A DNA stretch of 64,000 nt from Rhodopseudomonas palustris (GTDB lineage Bacteria > Pseudomonadota > Alphaproteobacteria > Rhizobiales > Xanthobacteraceae): the NCBI RefSeq assembly GCF_003226555.1, contig NZ_QKQS01000012.1, positions 20,519-84,518 of the forward strand, in the 5' to 3' direction. The notes under the pieces were generated by a model that saw nothing but the letters and a program-made list of their open reading frames with translations, was not told where the DNA came from and ran no database searches. Below are positions 35,595 to 44,833 of the stretch, piece by piece. The number at the start of each line of letters is the position of its first letter. Position 1 is the stretch's first letter. Both the position numbers and the translations under genes were made by a program.

Positions 35595-36050
35595 TCAACG
35601 ACCCGGGTTGGTCGGCAGACCGGCCGCCTTCCAGCCCAGGATTCCGCCGGCGAGGTGCCGGGTGTAGGCCAGCCCGGCGGCCTGCGCGGCCAGCGACGCC
35701 GTCACCGAGCGCTTGCCGGAGCGGCAGGCGAACACGACCTGCTTGCCGGCCGGATCGGGGATCGCCTTGGGGTCGAAGGCCGACAGCGGAACCACCACGG
35801 CGTCGGGATAGGCCTCCACCGCGACTTCGTTCGGCTCACGAACGTCGACCAGCAGGTAGCGCCCTTCGGCGATGCCCTTGGCGACGTCCTGCGGTGTCAA
35901 ATCTTCAACTTGGCCTACCACTCTCAGTTCTCCCGCGATCGCACTGCCCGGATCGATGAGCGCAAAACCGAGACCGACGCTCGACCATTGCGGCGCCAAG
36001 GTTGCTCCTAGCGCAAGGAAAATCAAGCTCTGCAGCGTCTTGGCGGCCAT
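35595..36050 (-). CDS. Rhodanese-like domain protein
   Basis: Single-domain sulfurtransferase-like protein of 151 residues. The active-site loop CRSGKRS puts the catalytic cysteine at 109, preceded by LLVDVREPNEV and ending with GGILGWKAAGLP. A hydrophobic N-terminal segment (about residues 8-38) may be a signal or anchor, placing it in the periplasm; alternatively translation begins inside. It heads the three-gene series with the aminotransferase and PotF. Confidence 0.88.
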   Translation of the reverse strand: MAAKTLQSLIFLALGATLAPQWSSVGLGFALIDPGSAIAGELRVVGQVEDLTPQDVAKGIAEGRYLLVDVREPNEVAVEAYPDAVVVPLSAFDPKAIPDPAGKQVVFACRSGKRSVTASLAAQAAGLAYTRHLAGGILGWKAAGLPTNPGR

Positions 36051-36124
36051 CTTTGCTGGATAAGCGAACCGCGGCGGAAAATCACCGCCGCTTTGGTCGA
36101 AGCCGCCCTCAGGTTTCCCCGCGG

Positions 36125-38014
36125 TCAGATGGTGACCTGGGCGCCGACCTCCACCACCCGCCCGGTCGGGATCTGGAAGTAGTCGGTGGCGTCATTCGCG
36201 GACTTCGAGAGCGCAATGAAGAGTTTGGTTTGCCATTTCGGCATCGCCGACTTGATCGCCGGTTTCAGGGACCGGCGCGACACGAAGAACGACGTCGACA
36301 TGATGTCGAACGTCCAGCCGAACTGACGAGCCAAGACCAAAGCCTTCGGAACATTCGGGCTCTCCATGAAGCCGAAGCGCAGCCTGACCTTGCTGAACTT
36401 GTCGCTGACCGGCTCCAGCCGGATTCGATCCGCCGAGCTGACGCGCGGCGTATGGGCTGTCTCGATCGTCAGGACGACGTTGTGCTCGTGCAGCACCTTG
36501 TTGTGCTTCAGATTGTGCAGCAGCGCCGGCGGCACGAATTCGGCATCGGCGGTCAGGAACACCGCCGTCCCCTTGACGATATGCGGCGGATGCTTCTCCA
36601 GGCTGGCGATCAGATCGTCGAGCGGCACCTCTGCGCGGCGCGCCTTGATAGTGAGCAAGGCCACGCCGCGCCGCCAGATCCAAATCAATATCGCCAACGA
36701 CAGACCGAACAGCAGCGGCAACCAGGCGCCGTCGAGCAGTTTCAGCAGATTGGCGCTGAAGAACATCGCGTCGACCAGTACGAACGGCACGATCAACAGC
36801 GCCGCGGCGACGGGGCTCCAGTGCCACAGTTTCCAGATGACGACGAAGCCCATGATGCCGTCCACCACCATGGTGGTGGACACCGCGATGCCGTAGGCCG
36901 AGGCCAGACCGCTGGAGGTCTGGAACACCAGCACCAGCACCAACACGCCGATCAGCAGCATGGTATTGACGCGCGGCAGATAGATCTGCCCGGCGTTGGT
37001 CTCCGATGTGTAGCGCACTTCGAAACGCGGCAGCAGGCCGAGTTGCACCGCCTGGCTGATCAGCGAGAACGCCCCGGTGATCACTGCTTGGCTGGCGATC
37101 ACCGTCGCCGCTGTCGCCAGCAGGGTCAGCGGCAGCACCATGGCGTCCGGCACCATCCGGTAAAACGGATTCTCCAGAGCGGCCGGATGGGCCAGCACCA
37201 GAGCGCCTTGGCCGAAATAGTTGAGCAACAGAGCCGGCAGGACGAAGCCGAGCCAGCCGGTCTGGATCGGCCCCCGCCCGAAATGGCCGAGATCGGCGTA
37301 CAGCGCCTCGCCGCCGGTGACGGCGAGGAACACCGCACCCAGCGTCACCAGCCCGATGGTGCCGTGGCTGGCGAGGAATTGCGCCGCGTACCAAGGGTTG
37401 ATGGCGGCGAGCACAGTGGGGTCGTCCATGATGTGCATCGCCCCCAGGGCCGCCAGCGCGGAAAACCACACCAGCATCACCGGCCCGAAGGCGCGGGCGA
37501 CGACTGCGGTGCCGTGACTCTGTACTGCGAACAGCGCCAGCAGGATCACCACTGTCAGCGGCACCACGTAGGGCTCGAGCGCGGGAGCCGCGACCTTGAA
37601 ACCTTCGACAGCCGACAGCACCGAGATCGCTGGCGTGATCATTGAATCGCCGATGAACATCGAGGCGCCGATCACGCCGAGCACCAGCAGCGTCCCGCTG
37701 CGGCGGCCGAGCGCCTGCTGGCCGAGCGCCATCAACGACAGCGTTCCGCCCTCGCCGTTGTTGTCGGCGCGCAGCAGCAGCAGCACGTATTTCGCGGTGA
37801 CGACGATCAGCAGCGACCACAGGATCAGCGACAGAACGCCGAGCACCAGAACCCGGCTGGCCGGTGCGCTGCCGGCTGCACCGGCAACCGCCTCGCGAAA
37901 CGCGTACAGCGGCGAAGTCCCGATATCGCCGAATACGACGCCGATCCCCCCGAGCGTGAGGGCCCAGAAACCGGTTTTGTCGGGGGCTTCGCTGGTCGCG
38001 GTGGCGATTGCCAT
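36125..38014 (-). CDS. kup: Low-affinity potassium transporter Kup
   Basis: KUP/HAK/KT-family K+/H+ symporter, 629 residues. About twelve membrane helices occupy residues 20-450, starting with [21 protein letters not shown], the family signature that includes the D-GTSPLY motif. The C-terminal cytoplasmic part (about 460-629) ends [12 protein letters not shown] as in bacterial Kup. ATG 38014 is preferred; the frame extends to a TTG at 38050. It lies 73 bp downstream of nothing on the same strand except MotB (230 bp upstream) and appears independent. Confidence 0.95.
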   Translation of the reverse strand: MAIATATSEAPDKTGFWALTLGGIGVVFGDIGTSPLYAFREAVAGAAGSAPASRVLVLGVLSLILWSLLIVVTAKYVLLLLRADNNGEGGTLSLMALGQQALGRRSGTLLVLGVIGASMFIGDSMITPAISVLSAVEGFKVAAPALEPYVVPLTVVILLALFAVQSHGTAVVARAFGPVMLVWFSALAALGAMHIMDDPTVLAAINPWYAAQFLASHGTIGLVTLGAVFLAVTGGEALYADLGHFGRGPIQTGWLGFVLPALLLNYFGQGALVLAHPAALENPFYRMVPDAMVLPLTLLATAATVIASQAVITGAFSLISQAVQLGLLPRFEVRYTSETNAGQIYLPRVNTMLLIGVLVLVLVFQTSSGLASAYGIAVSTTMVVDGIMGFVVIWKLWHWSPVAAALLIVPFVLVDAMFFSANLLKLLDGAWLPLLFGLSLAILIWIWRRGVALLTIKARRAEVPLDDLIASLEKHPPHIVKGTAVFLTADAEFVPPALLHNLKHNKVLHEHNVVLTIETAHTPRVSSADRIRLEPVSDKFSKVRLRFGFMESPNVPKALVLARQFGWTFDIMSTSFFVSRRSLKPAIKSAMPKWQTKLFIALSKSANDATDYFQIPTGRVVEVGAQVTI

Positions 38015-38243
38015 GGCTGCGGTGAAAGCTCGATCCTGGTTTTGATCCAACCTCCGCGACCGCTGTTATGGAGGTTCAGCTCGCAGAGGCCACCCCGACC
38101 GCCAAGGCACCGATAAAACTAGCGGCGATGTCGTCGCCAACGCAACCGCGGGCCATGGGTTCCGAACGTGCCGGGGCGGATGAAATCGGGCCGTTTGCAG
38201 ATGTCGCCAGCAAGCGGCGCCGCGGCCGGCGACGGCTCGCCCG

Positions 38244-39068
38244 TTACGGCTTCAAGCCGGGCGGCAGCGCCGGGCTTTCACGCATCAGCGTGATCGTCAC
38301 CCGGCGATTGGCGGAAATCGACGGATCGTCGGGAAACAGCGGCTGGGTATCGGCTTTGCCGGTCACCGCGAAAATATGCGAGCTCGGCAGCCCTTCCCGT
38401 TCCAGGATCTGGCGCACCGAATTGGCGCGATCCGACGACAGATCCCAGCCGTTGTAGTCGCTGCGCTCCGGCAGCAGGCCGGACGAGGTATGGCCGACGA
38501 TGCTGACCCGCAGCGGCGTGGCGCGCAGTGGCACCGCGAGACGCTGCAGCAGCAGGCGCGTCCGTTCGAACGGCGCCTTAGAGCCGTCAGCGAACATCGG
38601 GCGGCCGTCCTGATCCATGATCTCGAGGTTGAGGCCCTGCTTGGTCTCCTCGAACATGATGTTCTTCGACAGCTCGGCGATTTCCGGCATGTTCTGCAGC
38701 GCCTGCCGCAGCGACGCCGAAGCCATCGCGAACTCGCGATCCTCTTTGGTGTTGATGCCCTCGTCTCGCGTCACATCGCCGGGCGACGGCTTGGCGGTCG
38801 ACAGCTCCGGATTGACGTGCTCGGTGTTCTTGACCTTGCCGCGGGTGGGCAGACCGTCGCTCTCGATGATGCCGGAATAGCGCGCATCGCTCTGCACGCC
38901 GAACGCCTCGCGCATCGAACCGGCGACGATCATCAGCTTGGCTTTGTCCTGCGTGGAGAATGCGACGAGCATCACGAAGAAGCTCATCAAGAGGCCCATC
39001 AGGTCGGCGAAAGTGACGAACCAGCCGTGGCCACCAGCGTGCTCTTCGGCTTTCTTCTTCTTGGCCAT
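38244..39068 (-). CDS. motB: Flagellar motor stator protein MotB (OmpA-type)
   Basis: Stator subunit of 274 residues that anchors the motor to peptidoglycan. It has a short cytoplasmic N terminus (KKKKAEEH), the single membrane helix with the proton-carrying aspartate in FADLMGLLMSFFVML (Asp22), a linker and the OmpA-like peptidoglycan-binding domain (VGHTSSG to SANRRVTITLM). It follows motA on the same strand with a 33-bp gap. The sequence is similar to the PomB/MotB group; ion choice cannot be decided from the helix alone. Confidence 0.92.
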   Translation of the reverse strand: MAKKKKAEEHAGGHGWFVTFADLMGLLMSFFVMLVAFSTQDKAKLMIVAGSMREAFGVQSDARYSGIIESDGLPTRGKVKNTEHVNPELSTAKPSPGDVTRDEGINTKEDREFAMASASLRQALQNMPEIAELSKNIMFEETKQGLNLEIMDQDGRPMFADGSKAPFERTRLLLQRLAVPLRATPLRVSIVGHTSSGLLPERSDYNGWDLSSDRANSVRQILEREGLPSSHIFAVTGKADTQPLFPDDPSISANRRVTITLMRESPALPPGLKP

Positions 39069-39101
39069 CGCCGTCCCTTCCCGCGATCGACAGAGGTCGG
39101 G

Positions 39102-39875
39102 TTAAGCCGGGACCGTTTCGTCTTCTTCCGAACGATGCTTCTCGGGCAGATAGGCCAGCAGCATTTCGCGCACCAAGGTCGGGCTCTTGGAGTCGCGGAT
39201 CATCAGAATGCCGTCGATGATCAGGGTCCGGTTGGTCTCTTCGTCGATCTTCTTGGTGTGCAGCTTGTCGGCGATCGGCAGACAGAACAGGTTCGCGACC
39301 AGCGCGCCATACAGCGTCGCCAGCAGCGCCGTCGCCATGAACGGGCCGAGCTTGGACGGGTCCGACATGTTGGAGAACATCTGCACCATGCCGATCAGCG
39401 TGCCGATCATGCCGAACGCCGGAGCGCAGTCGCCGATCGCGCGATAGATCTTGCTGCCTTCGTCGAGGTGCATCAGGAAGTTGTCGCGATCACGCTCGAG
39501 ATTGTCGCGGATGAATTCGAGGTCGTAACCGTCCGCCACGTAGCGAATGCCCTTGGCGAGGAACGGATCGTCGGCTTCGACCTTTTCGAGGCCGACCGGA
39601 CCAGACTTACGGGCGATCTCGGCGATGTTGGCGAGCTCGTCGACCAGATCGCGCGCCGACAGCCGGCTCATCGTGAAGGCGAATTTTGCGCCGAGCGGCA
39701 GGCCGTGGAGCATCACGTTGAGTGGAAAGCGGATCATCGTCGCGGTCAGCGAGCCGCCGAAGATGATGATCATCGCGTGTTCGGAGATGAACATGTGGAC
39801 GTCACCGCCCATCAGCATCATCACGGCAATGACTGCGATGCCGCCGACCAGGCCGGCTGACGTCATGATGTCCAT
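39102..39875 (-). CDS. motA: Flagellar motor stator protein MotA
   Basis: Ion-channel stator subunit of 257 residues with four membrane helices. Conserved features include the opening helix AGLVGGIAVIAVMMLMGG, the cytoplasmic loop with charged residues contacting FliG (around DLVDELANIAEIARKSG) and the last two helices (GDCAPAFGMIGTLIGMVQMF and ALLATLYGALVANLFCLPIADKL), the family signature. It is the first gene of a two-gene motAB unit with no other flagellar gene in the window. Confidence 0.94.
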   Translation of the reverse strand: MDIMTSAGLVGGIAVIAVMMLMGGDVHMFISEHAMIIIFGGSLTATMIRFPLNVMLHGLPLGAKFAFTMSRLSARDLVDELANIAEIARKSGPVGLEKVEADDPFLAKGIRYVADGYDLEFIRDNLERDRDNFLMHLDEGSKIYRAIGDCAPAFGMIGTLIGMVQMFSNMSDPSKLGPFMATALLATLYGALVANLFCLPIADKLHTKKIDEETNRTLIIDGILMIRDSKSPTLVREMLLAYLPEKHRSEEDETVPA

Positions 39876-40163
39876 TATTCACTCCGACGCAACCACTCGC
39901 GCGCCAGCCCGCGCTGGCGGCGGCGCGGCACATTCTGCGCTGCGCGGGCTCACCGTAAGCGGCGCGCCATTAAAGACGCGTAAAGTTAATCGGGAGCGGC
40001 CGTGATTGCCGCCGCGCTAACCATCCGGCACGGCAACAAACTATTCACACTTTCACGGAAATCCTCGTGAAACTCCGAGGCCGAGGCACCAATAGCTGCC
40101 CCGAAAGCCGCCAGAGAGTAGCGGCCATGAGAACCGCGGCGAGCCGAACGGCTCACGAACGCC

Positions 40164-41033
40164 TCAGTTCAGCCGTGCCGGCCGGTCGTCGTCGTGCTGA
40201 ATCGGGTCGGTCACGACCAGCGTCGGCTTTTGGCCGGGCGCACTTCCGGCGCTCTTCTGCGCCGCGGCATTGCGCTGATGGTCGCGATACGACCGCCAAC
40301 CGACGGGCAGGCTGAGCAGATACAGCACCGAGCAGGCCGACAGGATGTGCCACGGGTAGCCGATCAGCAGCGCGATGAACAACACCACCGAGACGAACAG
40401 CGGCAGCACCATTTCCGGCGCCACCCGCATCTTCACCGTCTTGCCGGAGAACACCGGCAGCCGCGACACCATCAGAAACGCGATCAGCAGCGTGTAGACC
40501 GCGGTGAGCACCGCCGGCGGAGTCGGCGCGCCGAGGAAGCTCATATAGACCGGCAGCAGCACCGTGATCGCGCCGGCCGGGGCCGGCACGCCGGTGAAGA
40601 AATTGGCGGCGAACGCCGGTTTATTGGGGTCGTCCATGGTGGCGTTGAACCGCGCCAGCCGTAGGCCGCCGCTGATCGCAAACACCATCGCGGCGATCCA
40701 GCCGACGTTGTTGAGATCGTGGAGCTGCCAGAAATACAGGATCAGGCCCGGCGCGACGCCGAAATTGACGAAATCGGCCAAACTGTCGAGTTCGGCGCCG
40801 AATTTGGACTGGCCCTTGATCATCCGGGCGACGCGGCCGTCGATGCCGTCGAGCACCGCGGCGAACACGATCGCCGCGACCGCCAGTTCCATCCGCCCCT
40901 CGGTCGACAGCCGGATCGCGGTCAGACCGGCGCAGATCGCCAGCAGCGTGATGACGTTCGGCACCAGCAAACGCACCGGGATCGGCCCGAACCGGCGGCG
41001 CGGCGTCTCAGGGGAATTCAGATCGAAAGGCAT
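40164..41033 (-). CDS. pssA: CDP-diacylglycerol-serine O-phosphatidyltransferase
   Basis: Makes phosphatidylserine from CDP-diacylglycerol and serine at the inner membrane; 289 residues with about eight helices. The CDP-alcohol phosphotransferase motif is DGIDGRVARMIKGQSKFGAELDSLAD, which carries all conserved aspartates. It follows psd on the same strand by 74 bp, an arrangement in which both steps to phosphatidylethanolamine are coexpressed. The C-terminal extension after about residue 245 is polar and not conserved. Confidence 0.94.
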   Translation of the reverse strand: MPFDLNSPETPRRRFGPIPVRLLVPNVITLLAICAGLTAIRLSTEGRMELAVAAIVFAAVLDGIDGRVARMIKGQSKFGAELDSLADFVNFGVAPGLILYFWQLHDLNNVGWIAAMVFAISGGLRLARFNATMDDPNKPAFAANFFTGVPAPAGAITVLLPVYMSFLGAPTPPAVLTAVYTLLIAFLMVSRLPVFSGKTVKMRVAPEMVLPLFVSVVLFIALLIGYPWHILSACSVLYLLSLPVGWRSYRDHQRNAAAQKSAGSAPGQKPTLVVTDPIQHDDDRPARLN

Positions 41034-41107
41034 CGGTCTCGCTCTCGTCTCGGAACCACCATCCTACGCGGCCATCATGGCAACCTTCGGGCCGGCCGGT
41101 TCCGATG

Positions 41108-41806
41108 TTAGTCGGTCCGGTAGATCCGTCCAGTGTCGTTGCCCTTGAGGTCGGCCAGCACCGTCTCGCCGGCAATCGCGGTCTGCCCTTCGGCGACCAG
41201 CGGCTTGGTGCCCTCGGGCAGATAGACGTCGAGCCGCGAGCCGAACCGGATCAGGCCGAACCGTTCGCCGGCGACCAGCGGCTGACCCTCACGGACGAAC
41301 GACACGATCCGCCGGGCGATCAGGCCGGCGATCTGGATCACGCCGATCTGGCCGTGCTCGGTCGACAGCACCATCGAATTGCGTTCGTTGTCTTCGCTGG
41401 CCTTGTCGAGCTCCGCATTCACGAACTTGCCCGGCGAATACACGATCCGCTCGACCCTGCCGGCCACCGGGCTGCGATTCACATGGCAGTTGAACACGCT
41501 CATGAAGATCGACACCCGCGGCAGCGGGTTGGTGCCGAGGCCCAGCTCCGGCGGCGGAATGATATCGACCACCATCGAGACCCGACCGTCGGCCGGTGAT
41601 ACCACCAGCCCGTCCCGGACCGGCGTGGTGCGCGGCGGGTTACGGAAGAAATAGGCACACCAGATCGTCAGCACAGTGCCGATCCAGCCGAGCGGCGACC
41701 AGATCCAGAACAGGATCAATGTCGCCAGGGCGAAGCCGCCGACGAACGGATAGCCCTCGCGATGGATCGGCGGGATCTGGGCGCGAACGGAATTGACGAT
41801 GGACAT
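41108..41806 (-). CDS. psd: Phosphatidylserine decarboxylase proenzyme
   Basis: Decarboxylates phosphatidylserine to phosphatidylethanolamine. The 232-residue form belongs to the short PSD-A type. Self-cleavage for the pyruvoyl group occurs at the GS of [13 protein letters not shown] near residue 190; the catalytic region [14 protein letters not shown] is present. The N-terminal helix pair ([21 protein letters not shown]) anchors it. It is the first gene of the psd-pssA unit. Confidence 0.95.
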   Translation of the reverse strand: MSIVNSVRAQIPPIHREGYPFVGGFALATLILFWIWSPLGWIGTVLTIWCAYFFRNPPRTTPVRDGLVVSPADGRVSMVVDIIPPPELGLGTNPLPRVSIFMSVFNCHVNRSPVAGRVERIVYSPGKFVNAELDKASEDNERNSMVLSTEHGQIGVIQIAGLIARRIVSFVREGQPLVAGERFGLIRFGSRLDVYLPEGTKPLVAEGQTAIAGETVLADLKGNDTGRIYRTD

Positions 41807-41858
41807 CGGGAGTCCCCTAACTTCGAAAGCCTATTACAATAGGGCGCTGCAACAACGA

Positions 41859-43856
41859 TTACTCCGCCGCCGACGAAGTTGCCAGATCGTCGTCAGGCTT
41901 GGCCTGCCTGATGGACGCATCCGGAGCAAGATCCGCCCCCTCCTGTTGACGAATCGGAGGTTCCTCTTCGCCGATCAGCGCCAGCCGCTCGCGCACCTCT
42001 TCGGCCTCGCGCTGCCTGTTCCACATGCTGGCGTAAAGCCCGCCCGCCGCCAGCAACTGCGCGTGGGTGCCGCGTTCGGCGATCCGGCCCTGCGCGAGCA
42101 CGATGATCTCGTCAGCCCCGACGATGGTCGAAAGCCGGTGCGCGATCACCAGCGAGGTGCGATTCTGTGCCACACGCTCCAGCGCGCCCTGAATCTCGTG
42201 CTCGGTGTGGCTGTCGAGCGCGGAGGTCGCTTCGTCCAGCACCAGAATCGGCGGCGCTTTGAGAACCGTTCGCGCAATCGCGACGCGTTGCTTCTCGCCG
42301 CCGGACAGCTTCAGGCCGCGCTCGCCGACCTCGGTGTCGTAGCCCTTCGGAGAAGACTTGATGAAGGCGTCGATCTGCGCGGTCCTGGCCGCCTCCTCCA
42401 CCTCGGTGTCGGTGGCATCCCAGCGACCGTAGCGGATGTTGTAGCGGATCGTGTCGTTGAACAGCACGGTATCCTGCGGCACCATGCCGATCGCCGCGCG
42501 CAGCGAGGTCTGGGTGACGGTGCGGATGTCCTGACCGTCGATCAGGATGCGGCCGCCCGAGACGTCGTACAGCCGGAACAACAGCCGCGAGATCGTCGAT
42601 TTTCCGGCGCCCGACGGGCCGACGATCGCCACCGTCTTGCCGGCGGGGACTTCGAAGGTGAGGCCCTTGAGGATCGGCCGCGACGGGTCGTAGGCGAACC
42701 GCACGTCCTCGAACCGCACGGTGCCCGCCGTCACCGCCAGCGGCTTGGCGCCGGCACGATCCTCGACTTCCGGCTTGCGCGACAGCACCGCGAACATCTT
42801 CTCGATGTCGATGATCGCCTGCTTGATCTCGCGATACACCATGCCCATGAAGTTCAGCGGCTGATACAGCTGAATCATCATCGCATTGATCATCACGAAA
42901 TCGCCGACCGTGTTGGTGCCGTTGCGCACGCCGGAGGCGCACATCAGCATCGTCGCGGTCAGGCCGAAGGTGAAGATCACCGCCTGCCCGGCATTGAGAA
43001 CCGCCAGTGACGTATAGGTCGAGACGCTCGCTTCTTCGTAGCGCTGCATCGACTTGTCGTAGCGCCGCGCCTCGCGCTCCTCGGCGCCGAAGTACTTCAC
43101 CGTCTCGTAGTTCAGCAGCGAGTCGATCGCCTTCTGGTTGGCGTCGCTGTCGGAATCGTTCATGCGGCGGCGGATGCCGATCCGCCATTCGGTCGCCTTG
43201 TAGGTGTACAGCATGTAGAACACCACGGTGACCATCACCGCGGCGACGTAGCGCCAGTCGAACTGCCACAGCAGCACCGCCATCACCAGCGACAGCTCGA
43301 TGATCGTCGGCACCAGTTGCAGGATCACCATCCTGACGATCACTTCGATGCCGAGCCGGCCGCGCTCCAGCACCCGGGTCAGACCGCCGGTCTTGCGCTC
43401 GAGATGAAATCGCAGCGACAGATCGTGCATGTGCACGAAGGTGCGATACGCCAGCTTGCGCACCGCGTGCATCGCCACCTTGGCGAACACGCCGTCGCGC
43501 CATTGCGTCAGCACAGCCATCAGCGCGCGGATCAGGCCGTAGCTCGCAGTCAGCGCCAACGGTGACGCGATCAGCCACAGCGTCCAGTTCGACGGCGCGA
43601 TCGGCGCGGTATCGGCCCCGGTCAGCGCGTCGGTCGCCCATTTGAACGTGAACGGCACCACCAGCGTCGCCGCCTTGGCGGCGATCAGCAGCACGATCGA
43701 CCACACCACCCGCATCTTCAGGTCGGCCCGGTCGCCGGGCCAGATATACGGCCACAGATGCACGAGCGTGCCGCCGAGCGTGGCCTTCTGCGCGGTCGCG
43801 TCTTCCGGAATCGCGACGGGAGAGCCGCTGCTCGAATGCGAGTGAGGGTGAGCCAT
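41859..43856 (-). CDS. Atm1-type ABC exporter (half-transporter)
   Basis: Homodimeric ABC exporter of 665 residues of the Atm1/ABCB7 group, which exports glutathione-linked sulfur or metal conjugates. Six membrane helices lie at about 50-350, with the Atm1 signature loop NYETVKYFGAEEREARRYD. The ATPase domain has Walker A GPSGAGKST, signature LSGGEKQRV and Walker B ILVLDEATSALD. ATG 43856 is used, and a longer frame upstream lacks similarity. A histidine-rich start (MAHPHSHSSS) might bind metal. Isolated, 51 bp from psd. Confidence 0.9.
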   Translation of the reverse strand: MAHPHSHSSSGSPVAIPEDATAQKATLGGTLVHLWPYIWPGDRADLKMRVVWSIVLLIAAKAATLVVPFTFKWATDALTGADTAPIAPSNWTLWLIASPLALTASYGLIRALMAVLTQWRDGVFAKVAMHAVRKLAYRTFVHMHDLSLRFHLERKTGGLTRVLERGRLGIEVIVRMVILQLVPTIIELSLVMAVLLWQFDWRYVAAVMVTVVFYMLYTYKATEWRIGIRRRMNDSDSDANQKAIDSLLNYETVKYFGAEEREARRYDKSMQRYEEASVSTYTSLAVLNAGQAVIFTFGLTATMLMCASGVRNGTNTVGDFVMINAMMIQLYQPLNFMGMVYREIKQAIIDIEKMFAVLSRKPEVEDRAGAKPLAVTAGTVRFEDVRFAYDPSRPILKGLTFEVPAGKTVAIVGPSGAGKSTISRLLFRLYDVSGGRILIDGQDIRTVTQTSLRAAIGMVPQDTVLFNDTIRYNIRYGRWDATDTEVEEAARTAQIDAFIKSSPKGYDTEVGERGLKLSGGEKQRVAIARTVLKAPPILVLDEATSALDSHTEHEIQGALERVAQNRTSLVIAHRLSTIVGADEIIVLAQGRIAERGTHAQLLAAGGLYASMWNRQREAEEVRERLALIGEEEPPIRQQEGADLAPDASIRQAKPDDDLATSSAAE

Positions 43857-44051
43857 CAACAGGTGCCTGAGGAAGTCCGTGGGCCGAATCCGGCCGCGCG
43901 ATCGAAATCGCTTGCCGCGTTCGCCTTCATATAGTGTTTCACCTCTAAGGTGCACCCTGCGACGACGATTCTTTACGTCATAACAGGCTGTTGCACGGGC
44001 ATGGCGGCGTCCGTCTTGACGCTGTCATCCCGCGGTGCCACATCCGCCACC

Positions 44052-44651
44052 ATGAGCGAGATCAAGACCGTCTGCGTCTATTGCGGCTCCGGACCGGGCA
44101 GCAATCCCCGTTTTCTCGAAGCCGCCACCGCGTTCGGCAAGGAACTCGCCGATAACGGCATCGGCCTGGTGTATGGCGGCGGTGCGGTCGGGCTGATGGG
44201 CGCGGTCGCGAATGCGGTGCTGGACCACGGCGGCGCGGTGACCGGGATCATTCCGGGTTTTCTCAGCACCAAGGAGATCGCCCTCGGACGCGTTTCCGAG
44301 CTGATCGTCACCGAGGACATGCACGAGCGCAAGCGGCTGATGTTCGAGCGCTCCGACGCCTTCGTGGCGCTCCCGGGCGGCATCGGCACACTGGAAGAAC
44401 TCGTCGAGCAGATGACGTGGCAGCAGCTCGGCCGTCACACCAAGCCGATCCTGATCGCCGATATCGACGGCTTCTGGCAGCCGCTGCTCGAATTGCTGTC
44501 GCACATGCGCGCCACCGCCTTCATCCGCCCCGCGCTCGCCGTCGAGATTCTGAAGGCCGAAGAGGTGGCGGAGATTCTGCCGAAGCTGCAGGCCGCAGCC
44601 GACCCCTCGCCCGACCGCGCGATGCCTCCCGAGATTGCCAAGCGCCTGTGA
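44052..44651 (+). CDS. LOG family protein (cytokinin riboside 5'-monophosphate phosphoribohydrolase type)
   Basis: Rossmann-fold protein of 199 residues that cleaves N6-modified or plain AMP to base and ribose phosphate. Both LOG motifs are present: LPGGIGTLEELVEQMTWQQLG covers PGGxGTxxE, and the N-terminal VCVYCGSGPGSNPRF with YGGGAVGLMG is the usual opening. MiaA in the same window supplies modified tRNA, a known source of cytokinin precursors, but the genes are far apart. ATG 44052 is chosen since similarity starts there. Confidence 0.9.
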   Translation: MSEIKTVCVYCGSGPGSNPRFLEAATAFGKELADNGIGLVYGGGAVGLMGAVANAVLDHGGAVTGIIPGFLSTKEIALGRVSELIVTEDMHERKRLMFERSDAFVALPGGIGTLEELVEQMTWQQLGRHTKPILIADIDGFWQPLLELLSHMRATAFIRPALAVEILKAEEVAEILPKLQAAADPSPDRAMPPEIAKRL

Positions 44652-44833
44652 CCGCGCGGCCGTTATCTCCCCGTTGAGCTGCTGCTAACCCTATCGGCTC
44701 AGGCCGGACTGCTCGTGCTGAGACACCTCGGCCCGTCCGACAAACCATTACGACCTAAGTGGTGAGCCCGAGTTGAGGCGACGTGGCGGCGCGCTTAGCG
44801 TCGCACCGCAACAAACCTCGAATCGAGCCTGCC